A DNA stretch of 64,000 nt. Origin: Pinus tabuliformis. Its lineage: Eukaryota; Streptophyta; Pinopsida; Pinales; Pinaceae. Shown here in pieces: positions 48,191 to 60,369 of this stretch; the first letter of the stretch is position 1, and every line of letters starts with the position of its first letter. The stretch covers positions 630,123,269 through 630,187,268 of the forward strand of contig CM062816.1 in NCBI GenBank assembly GCA_031772625.1. The letters run 5' to 3'. A program made the translations under genes and the position numbers. The notes under the pieces are model-generated. The model searched no databases and was not told the origin of the DNA. It saw only the letters and a program-made list of their open reading frames with translations.

Positions 48191-48374
48191 CATATAGTAT
48201 GATGATGATGATTGTGAGTTTGTTTTTTCACAGTGCATGAGAAACTTGATAATTTTTATTTTTATTTAAATGTCTCAGTACTAAATGGTTTCTCATATTC
48301 TCAAAAGGAGACATGGTTTTGTGATTTACGATAATCTGTTGTGACATTGAGTTGATGAGGAAAGTTATTGATTC

Positions 48375-48545
48375 CACAGCACTGATAAGAGGAATTTTTC
48401 ATAGGGAATATTAATGCATCATGAAAATCAACCATGTGACCTCACGGTTTCAGCGTTTTGTCCAGTTTGTTATTGTCTCTTGATTCATTGTACCATCAAT
48501 GCCTTGGGAGCTTGACTATTTGGTGAATACATCATTATTGATCTT
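48375..48545 (-). repeat. Inverted repeat, right arm
   Basis: Reverse complement of 46628-46790; see that entry. Confidence 0.75.
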
Positions 48546-48639
48546 TCGTTCTTGATACCGCTATCAATCCTTAGAAACACATCCTATGTCATGCATTTTT
48601 TTTCATTTGATGAATCTTTTGTCATTTTTTTTCACAACA

Positions 48640-49138
48640 AATAGGCATGGTCCCCTATTCATACCCAATATCTCTACATAATTTCTTCAATCAAATGACT
48701 TCCTTGGTTGTTTAAGAAACTACAATGTTCTTTGCCTCAATACTTGATTGGGCAACCACTCATTTCCTCTTACTCCAACTCAAAACTCCTTCAAAACAAG
48801 ATAAATAGATAAGCACATGTATAATTTCCATTGTGCATATCATCTACCCAGTCAGCATCAACAAACCCATGCAACTAAAGGTTTTTACCTCCATCTTCCT
48901 CATAGAAAATAACATAGTCATTAGTGCCCCATATGTACCTATAGATCCCCTTGACACTTGTCCAGTGATATGTTTGAGGGCAAGATATTTTCTGAGCTGA
49001 TGGATGTGAGACCATGTGGATTCCCTTTTCCTTTACCTCAAAATACGCTGGTTTGAATTCTGGCAATTTTTGTTTTTTGCTTACATAGTAGCTATTTTCT
49101 ACAGCATGGAATCGTTCTAGAGTTCCCAAGTTGGTCAT
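48640..49138 (-). pseudogene. Copia RNase H remnant
   Basis: The minus-strand frame 49138-48875 reads HWTSVKGIYRYIWGTNDYV, then EEDGGKNL-stop-LHGFVDADWVDD, the usual Copia connection and first RNase H motif, and weak matches go on to about 48640. RT and upstream domains are missing. It sits exactly between the two TBC pseudogene copies and ends three bases before copy 2 begins, so a Copia insertion or recombination may have produced the duplication. Confidence 0.75.
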
Positions 49139-49141
49139 TTG

Positions 49142-50050
49142 AGGAGAGATTAGAAAGATGACAGTTCTTTCTAGGAAATTATGTGAATTTTTCCTAAATC
49201 TCTACCTTAGATTCACTATCAAGTGAAAGTTGCAATCATTTTTTAATCATTTTATGATACAAGTCCTAATGCCACTACTAGCATGGAGACAAGTTCTCCT
49301 AACAAGCTATCGAAAATACATGATGTGAAGTAGGATATGGAAAACCATAAAACTAAAACATGGTCACAAATAAGACCATCTCCAGATGCCATAGAATACA
49401 ATTTGAGTTTCCACATTAGGAAGAGGAAAATTTCTTAAGTCATTAACAAGGTACCCAACAGTGGAAGCAAACGTCTTTCTTTGTGGGAGCCCTGACTATT
49501 AAAAGATGGCAATATTGTCTGTTTAGAGGATTCATAAGAAGAGTTCAATGATGTAGAGTGATCCAATCTAGGATGCATATACAAATGATAGCATAATGGG
49601 TGATTTTGCTCTAGGCTCATATGCAAAGTCATGTGCTTAGAAAGAAGAATTAGAGAGCCTTGTTTGTGGAGGTGTCTCCATGGATCTTAGGAAAGAGCCT
49701 TGGAAAGATTTTTTTGGAAATAGAACACAAAAGATAGAGAAATGTTATAAAAATTTACTTATTCTAGGAGGTGATCAAGGATTTGAGGAATAAAAGTTGG
49801 TGGTATTCTAAGCAATACCACCATGGATGTTATTTTTGAAACATGGGTTGCTAAGAAATGGAAAAGCTAGATTGAGAAGGATTTTCCTCGAACCTTTATA
49901 GGTCATTTGAAACTACATGAAGATGGTCAAAATGTTTTGAGATGACTCTTGAGTGAATATGTGGGCCATAATGTACCAATACGATGGTCGAAGCTCAGGT
50001 GGACCAATTTTTTATTTTCAAAGGAATAACATATGAAGATGTGACAAAAG
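49142..50050 (+). pseudogene. TBC (RabGAP) domain protein pseudogene, copy 2
   Basis: Second copy of the fragment at 46997. It lacks the acceptor and the WYHEYE exon start. Here the arginine finger is still readable (IEKDFPRTF, about 49873), while other parts have fresh stops and a frameshift near 49790. The jump from HNVP directly to MVEAQVDQ is present here too (about 49976), so loss of the glutamine-finger exon happened before the duplication. Confidence 0.85.
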
Positions 50051-50290
50051 TTGTGAGAAGAAATATATGTTTACATTTAGTGATAAATATCAAGAGGACC
50101 CAACCAAGGTTTCTACAATTGAAGTTGACTTGAAATATATTATACTGGATGGAGAAATAGGATTCTTCATTACTGATGTGAGGTTGGAAATGTTTTTCAT
50201 GGATTTCATAGAGTTACATGATGGAACTGTGACATTTTCTAATAAGACAAAAAAATTGAAATTAGAACATAAATTAGAACCACAAACCAA
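49142..50290 (+). repeat. Direct segmental duplication, copy 2
   Basis: Partner of 47028-48190. Its tail contains a 79-codon frame (50067-50306) reading VSTIEVDLKYIILDGEIGF that I cannot assign. The same peptide is readable in copy 1. Confidence 0.9.
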
Positions 50291-51709
50291 AGAGGCCCAC
50301 AATTAATTACAACAAAACCACTTAGTGATGTTAATGAAAAAGTGAAGGAGGATGTTATAACTTTGGGGACCTGCAATGCAAAGGAATGGAATCCCAACAT
50401 GGGAATGTGCCACTTTGGTAATGAGACTTGAAACTCTTACAAACCCCCTATATATAGTCATTATTATTGTTTTTTTGAAGTAAAATCTCATGGGAAATCC
50501 AGGGGATGCTTCGCCACATTTCTGGATGATATCCCTTGTAAACTTGTTGACATGGACTTGTTTGTTTAACCTAGGGGAATTTAGTTTGGAGCTTCAGAAG
50601 CAAATGAGAAATTGTTGGAATAGCCCATTTTAGGAATTTTGAGCATCTTCAAGGGAGTGGAGGCATAGTGCTTTCTCTTTCTGTGTCTTTGCAGAATCAT
50701 GTCATTTCTTCAGGATTGGGTTCAGTAGGCATGTGTGTTTGGGTCATGCTCCTTATTTAGGACCTTGTGATACATTTTTTTGTTTTGTATGCTCCTATCC
50801 TTAGCTTCGAGCAAGAATAGTTGTGGAATTGGATGGCTTCTTCTTTCTTGACAACTTAATGCATCTTTAGGGGGGACTCAACCATGTTTGAGTGCGAAGG
50901 AGACAAGTGTGGAGGTGGGGTTTTATATATGGACTTTATATATTATACATATGTAGTAGTGGTATCCCATTTTCTATATTTTCTCTTTTTTCTTTCACAA
51001 ATAGTGTGGGTATTACCAAAATGATTATTGCATGATAATCATTTGCAAGGTCACTATTGGGGAAAATGATATGTTGGTTGAGGATATTATGAGATATGAT
51101 TTATGTGCTTCCTTTAATTCAAAACTGCCAATCCCAATGTCCTCATTATTCTCTCTGGTTTGAATTGCGACACTAATCTAAGTTTCTTGAGGTCAAATCT
51201 AGTGTCCGTGTTGCCCTTCAAGAACAAGATAGTCCCCATTTACACTTTACACTTTTCATTCAATCGATTTTCTAGGACATTGTTAGTTTTCTTTGACTTC
51301 ACTACATACACAAGATAGCTCGGGTTATTCTTAAAGAAACTCGTAAACAATGGTGAAGTAGTGGCAATAAATTGGAAGCAGAGACATCTACACTGATGTA
51401 AGGATGCCAGTCGCTCGAATGAAAATTGGGGTGAAAATGACTCGTAGATTTTTCCCTTTGAATGTTGTGGATTGGCCTCATATTTGCATAGTCCCTTCAA
51501 GCCCTTGCTACCACTAGAGGTATGCCCATGCCCAAAAGCTTTCGATGTGTATATTCTTCCCACTGAACTATGACTATTTTTAAAACTTTATACTAGAGAT
51601 CATGGGTTTGAAACTTTTAAATCTATAATGTACTAAATCGCACATTATTCGACAATTATTTATAGCAATGGGTTCAATATTTGGAGTTTAGTCTATTACA
51701 CTTATCTTT
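50291..51709. other. No recognisable gene
   Basis: The 107-codon minus-strand frame at 51240-51563 is the longest open stretch. It is Ser/Lys/Cys-rich without a known motif, so I leave it unassigned. Confidence 0.4.
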
Positions 51710-51860
51710 ACTATGAAAAAGTTAATTTATCTAATCTTTACATTATTACAACTCATGGGCTGTGAAAAATTTAATTGATTTGATATTTACATTAATACAA
51801 CTCATGGCCTATGAAAAATTTAATTGATTTGTTCTTTACATTAATACAATTCATGTCATG
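51710..51860. repeat. Tandem repeat, about 53 bp x 3
   Basis: Three variants of TGAAAAA.TTAATT.AT.TGAT.TTTACATTAATACAACTCATGGCC. Confidence 0.85.
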
Positions 51861-52927
51861 TTATTATGGCAGAAAATATTCTGAAAAATGGAAATGAGGG
51901 CTTTCTCAAATATGTTTTTTTAATTATTTCACCTTAAATCTTTGGCAAGTATTGGATTTTTCTAAGATATTTGGGGGTTGAAACATTAAAAGATCTCATA
52001 TTTAGGAAGAGTATGGAAAACACCTAGAAAATAATCACACTTAGATGTTTCTATTTGAGTTGGAGATACAGATTATTTGAAATCTGGGCCTACGTGGCAT
52101 TAAGTTGCCTTGCTTGTGAATTATGGATGGCCAAATGGGTAGGGCTTGCATTTTCTTCAAGGTATGCAGGGACACTAATGAGCTTTGAACATTCACTTTC
52201 TCCTTTGAGTGATTGGGATGGTGGCCTGTGCCACTTTACAAGTTATGTTATGAATCATACAATATGTATCCATTTCAAACCTTACATTAGACCTTGCATC
52301 TTCTCTTGAAATTGAATCAGCACGAGCTCAAAAATCTATTGATTATGGTTACAACGCTGGAAACCTCATATCAGTATTGACAATTACTTTTGAGTTCAAT
52401 TTTGAGAACCATTTATGGGAGAATGTCACATCCATGGCTCATCAATATGTGTGTGGTGTTGTAGCATCCGTGCAGAGGATTACCATGGCCCTAGCCCCTT
52501 CTTGACTCGATTCCCATCCTAGGTCAAGGCTACATCCTGGAACCCCAAAATCATACCCTTGCACATTGGGTTTTTCAGAGTTACATGTTAAGTAAAAGCT
52601 TGACATGTAAGATGACTTTTCTTCAAGGGTTATCAATATTTTTCATTGGCAAGATATCATTTTTCCATATTCCATTTGGGGGTAGCACTTCTTAGAAATA
52701 ATTCTGAGGTCAATCAATATTTGCTAAAAACAGTTTGGCACCACTCTAATTCCATCATGTGTTACTCCTTGAAATGAAAAGTGTTTGAATGGTTTTTCCA
52801 TTTCAAATTGTTAATAAAATTTTCATAATTATTTTTACTTTCTAGCCAATGCTTCAATCATTTTGAATCGATCCATGTCACTCTATTTCCATTATTGAGC
52901 ACTTGAACGAATGAAGAGGTTTTTTTC
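51861..52927. other. No recognisable gene
   Basis: An 84-codon plus frame (52055-52309) and a 64-codon minus frame (52442-52636) do not resemble known families. Confidence 0.4.
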
Positions 52928-55154
52928 CTTCTATTTGTGTGGTTCATTTTACATTTGTGCATATTCACTGAATATCTAATGTCACTACAAACCTATTTGA
53001 AATTATATACAGCTGTAGAAAGATATAGTACTCATGTGATGCATTCAGTTTTTTCCCACATTACATTGTGTTGGAGATTTTATTGATAGACACCAACAAA
53101 ATGGATAGGGACACATTGTCTTTTCTATCCATTGTACCAATCAGAACTTCTAGGCATTGGAAATATTATCAGTCTTTGGAATTTAAATTTATAGTGCCTT
53201 TCATACTGTATCACTTTTTTCTTAGCATGGTTGTGTACATTGGCTAATTCTCTTCTTGTTTCTTTAAAAGGGTGAAATTTTGTACAAGGAAAAAAAATAT
53301 TGTGCCATTGAAATCTAATGAACCAGAACCAAAATTTGGTGACATGTACCTTCAAATATGCATAGTTTGGAGAGCCACATATAAAAACATATCGAAAATC
53401 AAACTTAAACTACTTCTAATTGTATAAAAATGCAGAATCAAATAGAGCTCTTGGTTCCCTTTCCTTTAGTGTCTAACTTCACTTTATATGACTTGATTTC
53501 ATCCCCAAGATCATTAAGGTTAGCATTAGAATGCACCTTGTGAGCCATGTTAGTGTGCATCTTAAAGTCTATCATCGGATTCCATAATACACTTGGAGAT
53601 TCCCCTTCAGAATTACATTCAACATGTGCAACTCATCAAGTTCATATATATCAGTAACTACCAATTGGATTTTCCCTTCTGTCTATTTGATTCATTTTAC
53701 ATTTGTGCATATTCACTAAATATCTAATGTCACTGCAAACCTTTTCCAAATTAATATACAATCGTAGAAAGATATAGTACTCTTGTGATGCATTCAGTTT
53801 TTTCCTAGATTACATTGTGTTGTAGATTTTATTGATAGACACCACCACAATGGATAGGGACACATTGTCTTTTTTGGCCATTGTATCAATCAAGACTTCT
53901 GGGCATTGCAAAGATTATCAGTCTTCAAAATTTAAATTTATAGTGCCTTTCATACTGTAGCATTTTTTTCTTAGCATGGTTGTGTACATTGGCTACTTCT
54001 CTTCTTGTTTCTTTAAAAGGGTGAAATTTTGTACAAGGCAAAAAAATATTGTGCCATTGAAATATAATGAACTAGAACCAAAATTTGGTGACATGTACCT
54101 TCAAATATGCATAGTTTGGAGAGTCACATATAAAAACATATCGAAAATCAAACTTAAACTACTTCTAATTGTATAAAAACGAAAAATCAAATAGAGCTCT
54201 TGGTTCCCTTTCCTTTAGTGTCTAACTTCACTTTATATGACTTGATTTCATCCGCAAGATCATTAAGGTTAGCATTAGAATGCACCTTTTGAGTCATGTT
54301 AGTGTGCATCTTAAAGTCTATCATCAAATTCCATAATACACCTATAGATTCCCCTTCAGAATGACATTCAACATGTGAAACTCATCAAGTTCATATATAT
54401 CGGTAACTACCAATAGGATTTTGCCTTCTATCTATGTGATTCATTTTACATTTGTGCATTTCACTGAATATCTAATATCACTACAAACCTTTTCCAAATT
54501 AATATACAATCATCGAAAGATATATTACTCTTGTGATGCATTCTGTTTGTGATAGATTATATTGTGTTGCAGATTTTATTGATAGACACCACCATAATGG
54601 ACACAGACACATTGTCTTTTCTAGCCATTATATCAATTAGGACTTCTAGGAGTTGCAAAGATTATCAGTCTTTAGAATTTAAATTTATAGTGCCTTTAAT
54701 AATGTAGCATTTTTTCTTAGCATGGTTGTGTACATTGGCTACTTCTCTTCTTGTTTATTTAAAAGGGTGAAATTTTATACAAGGCTAAAAAATATTGTGC
54801 CATTTTAATCTAGTGAACCAGAACCAAAATTTGGCGACATGTACCTTTATATGCATAGTTTGGAGAGTCACATATAAAAACAGATCAAAAACCAAAATTA
54901 AACTACTTCTAACTGTATAAAAATTTAGAATCAAATAGAGTTCCTGGTTCCCCTTCCTTTAGTGTTTAACTTCACATTATGTGACTTGATTTCATCCCCA
55001 ACATCATTAAGGTTAGCATTAGAATTCACCTTGTGAGCCATGTTAGTTTGCATCTTAAAGTCCATCATCAGATTCCATAATACACTAGAATTACATTCAA
55101 CATGTGCAACTCATCAAGTTTATATATATCAGTAACTACCAATTGGATTTTCCC
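52928..55154. repeat. Tandem array, three units of about 748 bp
   Basis: The landmark ACATTTGTGC occurs at 52951, 53699 and 54448, giving a period of 748-749 bp. Each unit runs from TTCATTTTACATTTGTGC to CAATTGGATTTTCCC (unit 2 has CAATAGG) and contains the same decayed 60-66-codon frame (RVKFCTR.KNIVPLK, then FGDMYLQICIVW). Unit 3 has a few more indels. No transposon termini or known domains are visible. Confidence 0.9.
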
Positions 55155-55420
55155 TAGAATAGATATTTCTTGTTTAAGTTGGGTGATAACTAAAATTAAA
55201 ACTCCATAGAATCATTATTTCAAACATTCATAAGGAATACTAATTGCATAGTTTGATCTTGATATATCCATAGTTTGGAACTACCAATTAGATTTTCCAT
55301 AGAATAGATATTTCTTGTTCAAGTTGGGTGATAACTAAAATTAAAACTCCATAGAATCACCATTTCAAACATTCATAAGAAATACTAATTGCATAGTTTG
55401 ACCTTCAGATATGCATAGTT
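55139..55420. repeat. Tandem duplication, about 145 bp x 2, at the end of the 748-bp array
   Basis: CCAATTGGATTTTCCCTAGAATAG... and CCAATTAGATTTTCCATAGAATAG... start at 55139 and about 55283. They share AGTTGGGTGATAACTAAAAT and end near GCATAGTTTGGA, a phrase also found in the 748-bp unit. Confidence 0.85.
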
Positions 55421-58400
55421 TGGAGAGTCTGGATTTGGTACTTTGAGTTCATAGGATTCATCATCTTTTTATCTAATTTTGAATTATGGGAAAGTGTTTC
55501 TTAAAATTCCATACAATGAGCAATACAAGACATCGAAAATAAAGTTGTATGGGTGTCCATACTTTAGAAAGCATGATTATGGACAATACCTTGAGGGGCT
55601 TGTAACTTCAACACATTTGCTAACAAATTGCTTCTTTGTACCATTCTGAGTGCATAATAGATTTATGTATCAAAGTAGTTTCTTGGGGTTTAATCCCCTA
55701 ATGTGATCGTATTACATCCTAGAGAATGACGGGAGCTATCCATTGTTTCTTGAGATCTAAAAGCAGTTCCTGTTTTTGTTTCGCTTTTCATAGCATGTGT
55801 AGGGAAACTGATTCTAGACAAAATGCTAGAAATTTCTATAATAATAGTCTCATATGTTTCATGTAAAGGTCAAAATAAAATTGTTTTGAAGTTGTTTTCC
55901 ATTTCCAGCTTCCATATTGTTGAGGTTGATTTCCAGATTAAGGGTCAAAACTTGCTGTCAAATTATTTTTGTGTTTCCATCTACCACAGTGTGGCATGTT
56001 GTTGCGGTTGATTTGGGGATTGAATGTCAACCAAATTGAAGTTCAAAGGCCAAAAGGCCTCAATAAAATGAATCCTCTTGATGGTTAGATTTCCAAGGTA
56101 GCTCATTAATAGAGAATGTTGCTTTATGCAAAAACAATGAAGACAGAGATGGAGAGGAAATGAAGAAAAAGGGCAATAGCAAGAAAAAAACTCAAGAAGA
56201 AAATCTTGCTTGAAGATTGGAGGAGGAAGTGACAATTGAGCCTCTCCATGCATGAGGAGATTAAATTGTTGTCAGTGAGTAACAATACATGAAATCTCAA
56301 TGTACATCTTATTCTTTGTAAGCATTTCCAAAGAAAAATAAAGTTTCCAACAAATTTTTGTTTTTCAATTTGGGTTCTTGCAGTAAAAATCTATTGTCTC
56401 TATGTTAATAGCTATCTGAATGAGTTTGGTTGTGTAATAGCTTCAATTTGATGTGAATTTTGCTATATAAAACTACATCTGACAGTACTTTTGCATTCAA
56501 TTACCTACAACCATATATTATCCTAACACCCACAGCATTGGATTCCCTGTCCAGCATTCTCTTGTTAGTTAATTTGATGCAATGTTGAATCACAATGTTA
56601 TCTTCAATTCATAATATCACTAAGGTTAAGTGAATGCACAACCAACCTCGTTATTTGAATGGGCATTCTACTTATTAATTTGTTAAGTGCTGAGAGTCAA
56701 CTAGCCCTCAAATTGTTGGTGTATTTATGTGGAAACTTCAGACCATTTCCATTAGCAACAGTCATCCACGTTGGGATTTAACTCATTGTTTTATTGCTTG
56801 GTTTAATGCCATCACACTCTGAGTGTTTCATCCATTCGTGGTATTATGGTTATGGTATATTCCTTCGAGTAATAGTTGTAAATCATACTACAACAATAAA
56901 AGCTTTTAGCTGGTTTTCCGACTAGTACATGCATCATTTCAATGATCTCATACCTATAAAATCATTGGAATATTCTACATACAATTCATATATATTCTTC
57001 TGGTACTTTTTGTTGTCCGAAAAACTTGTGATTTGTTTCCTAAGTTAATAAAAAACTCACCATTGTGTACTTTTGGCATCAAAGGCCAAGCCATGAGCAT
57101 GGGCGCTCATGAAAAATCATTCATATTTAAATATATGGGGGTGAATTCACAAATTATATTGTGTTCTGCTGGGTAAGCTAGGATGAATGTTATTATATTA
57201 TGTTGGTTCTCCCATAAAAGCAGAATGCATTGGCCTATAAGAGAAACTCATGAGGTTAAAATTCATCTAGTTCCCAGTAAGAATAATTGTAGCAAGAACA
57301 AGGGGTTGGACTTGGTGAACATCTCTAACATATTTCGGGAAAGATGGCCTAGAAGAAGGCTACCCTGGTTGAATCCATCTAGCTGGATGATGTTGAGGCC
57401 TTGAGAAAGTTTGTGAGTGCAAAGTTTGTCTGAAGAGATCATGAAAATGTTTAGCAGGAGGTTGTTGCCAAGAGTAGATCCCTTGGGATTGATCATACAC
57501 TGGCATAGAATGAACAACACTTACTAGATTTTCCATAAATTTACTATCACAAACATGTCACCAACAATAAGAGGCTAGGTAGGACACATCCCTTCGGTAG
57601 CATCTTGATTGGGCTTTGTATGGAATGCTCCCCAAGGAGGAGGTTCACTTGCAAACATAATCAAACCTTGAATTTGTTCTCTAGAGTATGCCAATAGAGT
57701 TGTAGGTGGTATTGACTAGAGGTAAAATATTGAAATTAAAAAATATGCAACCTCAAGCTTGGTGACTACACTTTAGCTTGGCAACCTTGAAGGTGCATAT
57801 CAGGCTCACTTGGAAACCTTGGGGTGCATATTAGAACTGGGTTCATATTGTTCTGTTATAGTATTAATTTAGCCATCTTTTGTCTATTTTTGCAAAATAA
57901 GAGTGCAAGTATAGAAACCTATATTATTTAAGATGAGGATGGTGGTTGGGTTTCTCTTAGGCTATGATTTTTGTGATGCTACAAATTTTTCTAGAATCCT
58001 TAATAGCTATTTAGTGTGTTAGTTACAGGTGTTTTTGTTACTTTGGCATTCATGTTTGTGAAATAATATCTAATATGAAGATATTGTAATTCACTATTCA
58101 GAATAAGGGAAGATGGTCTATGCTATGGGTAGAATTACAGCAGTTTCCACTTTTTTCACCCTCGATAACATTGGAAAGGAGAGGAAGTTGGGTGCAATAT
58201 CTCACAAAAATGTGAGGTTGTTGTCTTCTCTTGTTGCTTTTTCACCCATTTCCTTGAATTTATTAAGGAGAAGATAGACCACAAGATTAAGTAGCAGAGA
58301 GAGGGTAGTCAATCCAAGAGGTATGGCAAAGGAGTTGTACTTCAACCAAGATGGGTGAGCAACAAAAATGTTGTGGGTCAGAGAAAAAAATCCCATCTAA

Positions 58401-58556
58401 AGGAAGGTTATTTTCACATAAAACATTACTATGGTAGGTCTTTCTTTCTCTATATACATTTGATGTTAATGTGTTTTTTGTATGTAGGTTTGGTATGACA
58501 TATATTCCATCATTTCATTATGTGTCTATTGAAAATATTTTCAAATTTTCTTTCAG
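55421..58556. other. No recognisable gene
   Basis: Short frames only (55823-56011, minus 55981-56253, 57183-57404, minus 57263-57520, minus 58202-58396). The final 60 bp has a pyrimidine-rich tract leading to TTTTCTTTCAG, the acceptor of the next entry, so the last few hundred bases may be an old intron. Confidence 0.45.
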
Positions 58557-58690
58557 TTAGGTGTCAACAGGCTTCCTGATCTTGTCAGAGTCACCCTTGG
58601 ACGAAAGGGTAGAAATGTTGTTTTGGAAAGAAAGTATGGTTCTTAGAATATTATCAATGATGGTGTGACAATAGCTAAGGACGTAAATTG
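58557..58690 (+). pseudogene. Chloroplast chaperonin-60 (beta-type) exon fragment
   Basis: Directly after the acceptor TTTCTTTCAG the frame reads [20 protein letters not shown] then VVLERKYGS-stop-NIINDGVTIAKDV. This is the highly conserved N-terminal apical/equatorial start of Cpn60 (GxNKLADxVxVTLGPKGRN, DGVTVAKE). The wording is nearest the RuBisCO-binding beta subunit. A stop replaces the Pro codon after YGS and the conserved GPKGRN has become GRKGRN. Homology ends at GTAAAT (58683), a possible donor. No other exon is recognised. It is an orphan exon from genomic DNA. Confidence 0.85.
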
Positions 58691-59669
58691 TAGATGTGGG
58701 TTGTAAATTTTCTATATTCTATATTTGTTTTCCTTGTCTAAATGTCTTACTATCTTATACTTGGGAGGAAACTTTCTCACAAGTCATAGACAACATATTG
58801 CTCTTTTGATGATATACCTGGTCTATGGAGTAGCCACAATAGAGTAATGAATCAAGATTTAAACAGTTGAAAAAAAGGAATTGTGTGGTATATGTTGACA
58901 ATTCAAGGTCAATTATTATGACGAGTCTAGTTAATGCATTTCAATGCTCCACCCTCCTTCTGACAAGTTGAATTAGAGGACCTAGTTGAAAATATTTTGG
59001 CAAAGTTGGTAAGACATGATGTAACAGAGATAAATGATTTATATGGTGATTGAGATCACACGGATACACACCGACACAAGTGGCCATAGATCTAGTGATT
59101 GTGACATAGGTGTAGTAGAGATATAATGAGTTTAGGCCATGAAACACTAAGGCACAGATATAGCTCTGTTGGGTACAATGCTAGTAGCTAGCAACATGAA
59201 TATTATCTAGCTAAGGAGAGAGAAATAAATCCTACAAACCAAGCTAAGGCGATATAAGGATGCTAGCAGGTAAGGCAGGAAGAGGCCAGGGACATCATGC
59301 TAGAGTTATGAGAGTGAGGACCACAACACAGATGACCCTATGGGGCATGGTATATAGATACGGATAGGGCTTACATTAGATACTAACAAATGATCCTCTT
59401 GAGGGAGAGGGCTAGAGTGAGAGCTATACGCCTTTTCTGATGTATTGTGTATACATGATGTATCCATGACACACCTATGATGTATTCCATGCGAATTTTT
59501 CACTCAACCATCATACATGTTATGTAGCTAGTGAGGGGATGTGGGTGAGAAGTTATACATTGATACTGTTTTCTCATGACTAATGACATAGATATATATA
59601 CTGATGCAAAAATAGAATATATCCTATACTTTCTTTTCGTACTAGCTCAGTGTTAGATGCTTAGCTTGA
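58691..59669. other. No recognisable gene
   Basis: Two minus-strand frames of 65-68 codons (58941-59147, 59306-59503) show no motif. Confidence 0.4.
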
Positions 59670-59870
59670 CATTGTTTTTTCACTTGATTGATATATAGCT
59701 CTAAATCACCCACAATCTTCAACATTTTCATTCCTATCTTCGTAGAAGTCTAAAGATCCAATACCATGGCTTCATACTAAGCCACATTGTTGGTACATTA
59801 AAACTCCTACCGCAAAAAAATATTTATAAGAAATGAGATCAAAACTAATATTCCATAGACTAGTAGGCTC
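59670..59870 (-). pseudogene. Gypsy-type second RNase H (Tat-like) fragment
   Basis: On the minus strand TNNVA-stop-YEAMVLDL is followed by IGMKMLKIVGDLELYINQV. This matches the plant-type RNase H of Tat/Ogre Gypsy elements (NNxAEYEALxxGL, GDSELxxxQV). Two stops lie within 40 codons. The rest of the element is not recognisable around it. Confidence 0.7.
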
Positions 59871-60244
59871 AGGTCTCTGTCCTTGTTCATCAAATCCTTA
59901 ATTTCCACAGGCTCAGCATTAAGACTCATTACATATTCACCCATGTAAGACTTATTACATATTCACCCATCTCATTAGCTGTATACATGAGAGAATTTGT
60001 GTAATTTGTAGGGTTCCCTCTATAGTCTACAAGCTCTCCCTCTGAAGAGAGGGACGATGGCATATTACAAGTCAAACTTAATATCTTCTTCCAAAGGAGT
60101 ACCCTAGCTACGTGACATCAACAAACCATAAGTAGGATGGACATTTATGATAAATGATTCACTACATCCATCATTATATGCTTTCATGGCATCTATACCA
60201 ACTTAACCACTAGATATTTAATATTTAACCATTCTTTAAAGTGT

Positions 60245-60295
60245 GCTAGCTAAGAGCCTCCCCCTTACATGCAGGAGGTTGGTGGTTAGATTCCA
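60245..60295 (+). repeat. Possible tRNA-derived SINE head
   Basis: TAGCTAAGAGCC (60247-60258) resembles a pol III A box and GGTTAGATTCC (60284-60294) a B box, at tRNA-like distance. No clear 3' tail or target duplication was found, so this is tentative. Confidence 0.25.
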
Positions 60296-60369
60296 CTGTG
60301 CACTAACATGAATTAATCAACAATTTTGTAGTTTATTTTTGATTAAATATATTTTTATATCGATTTACT

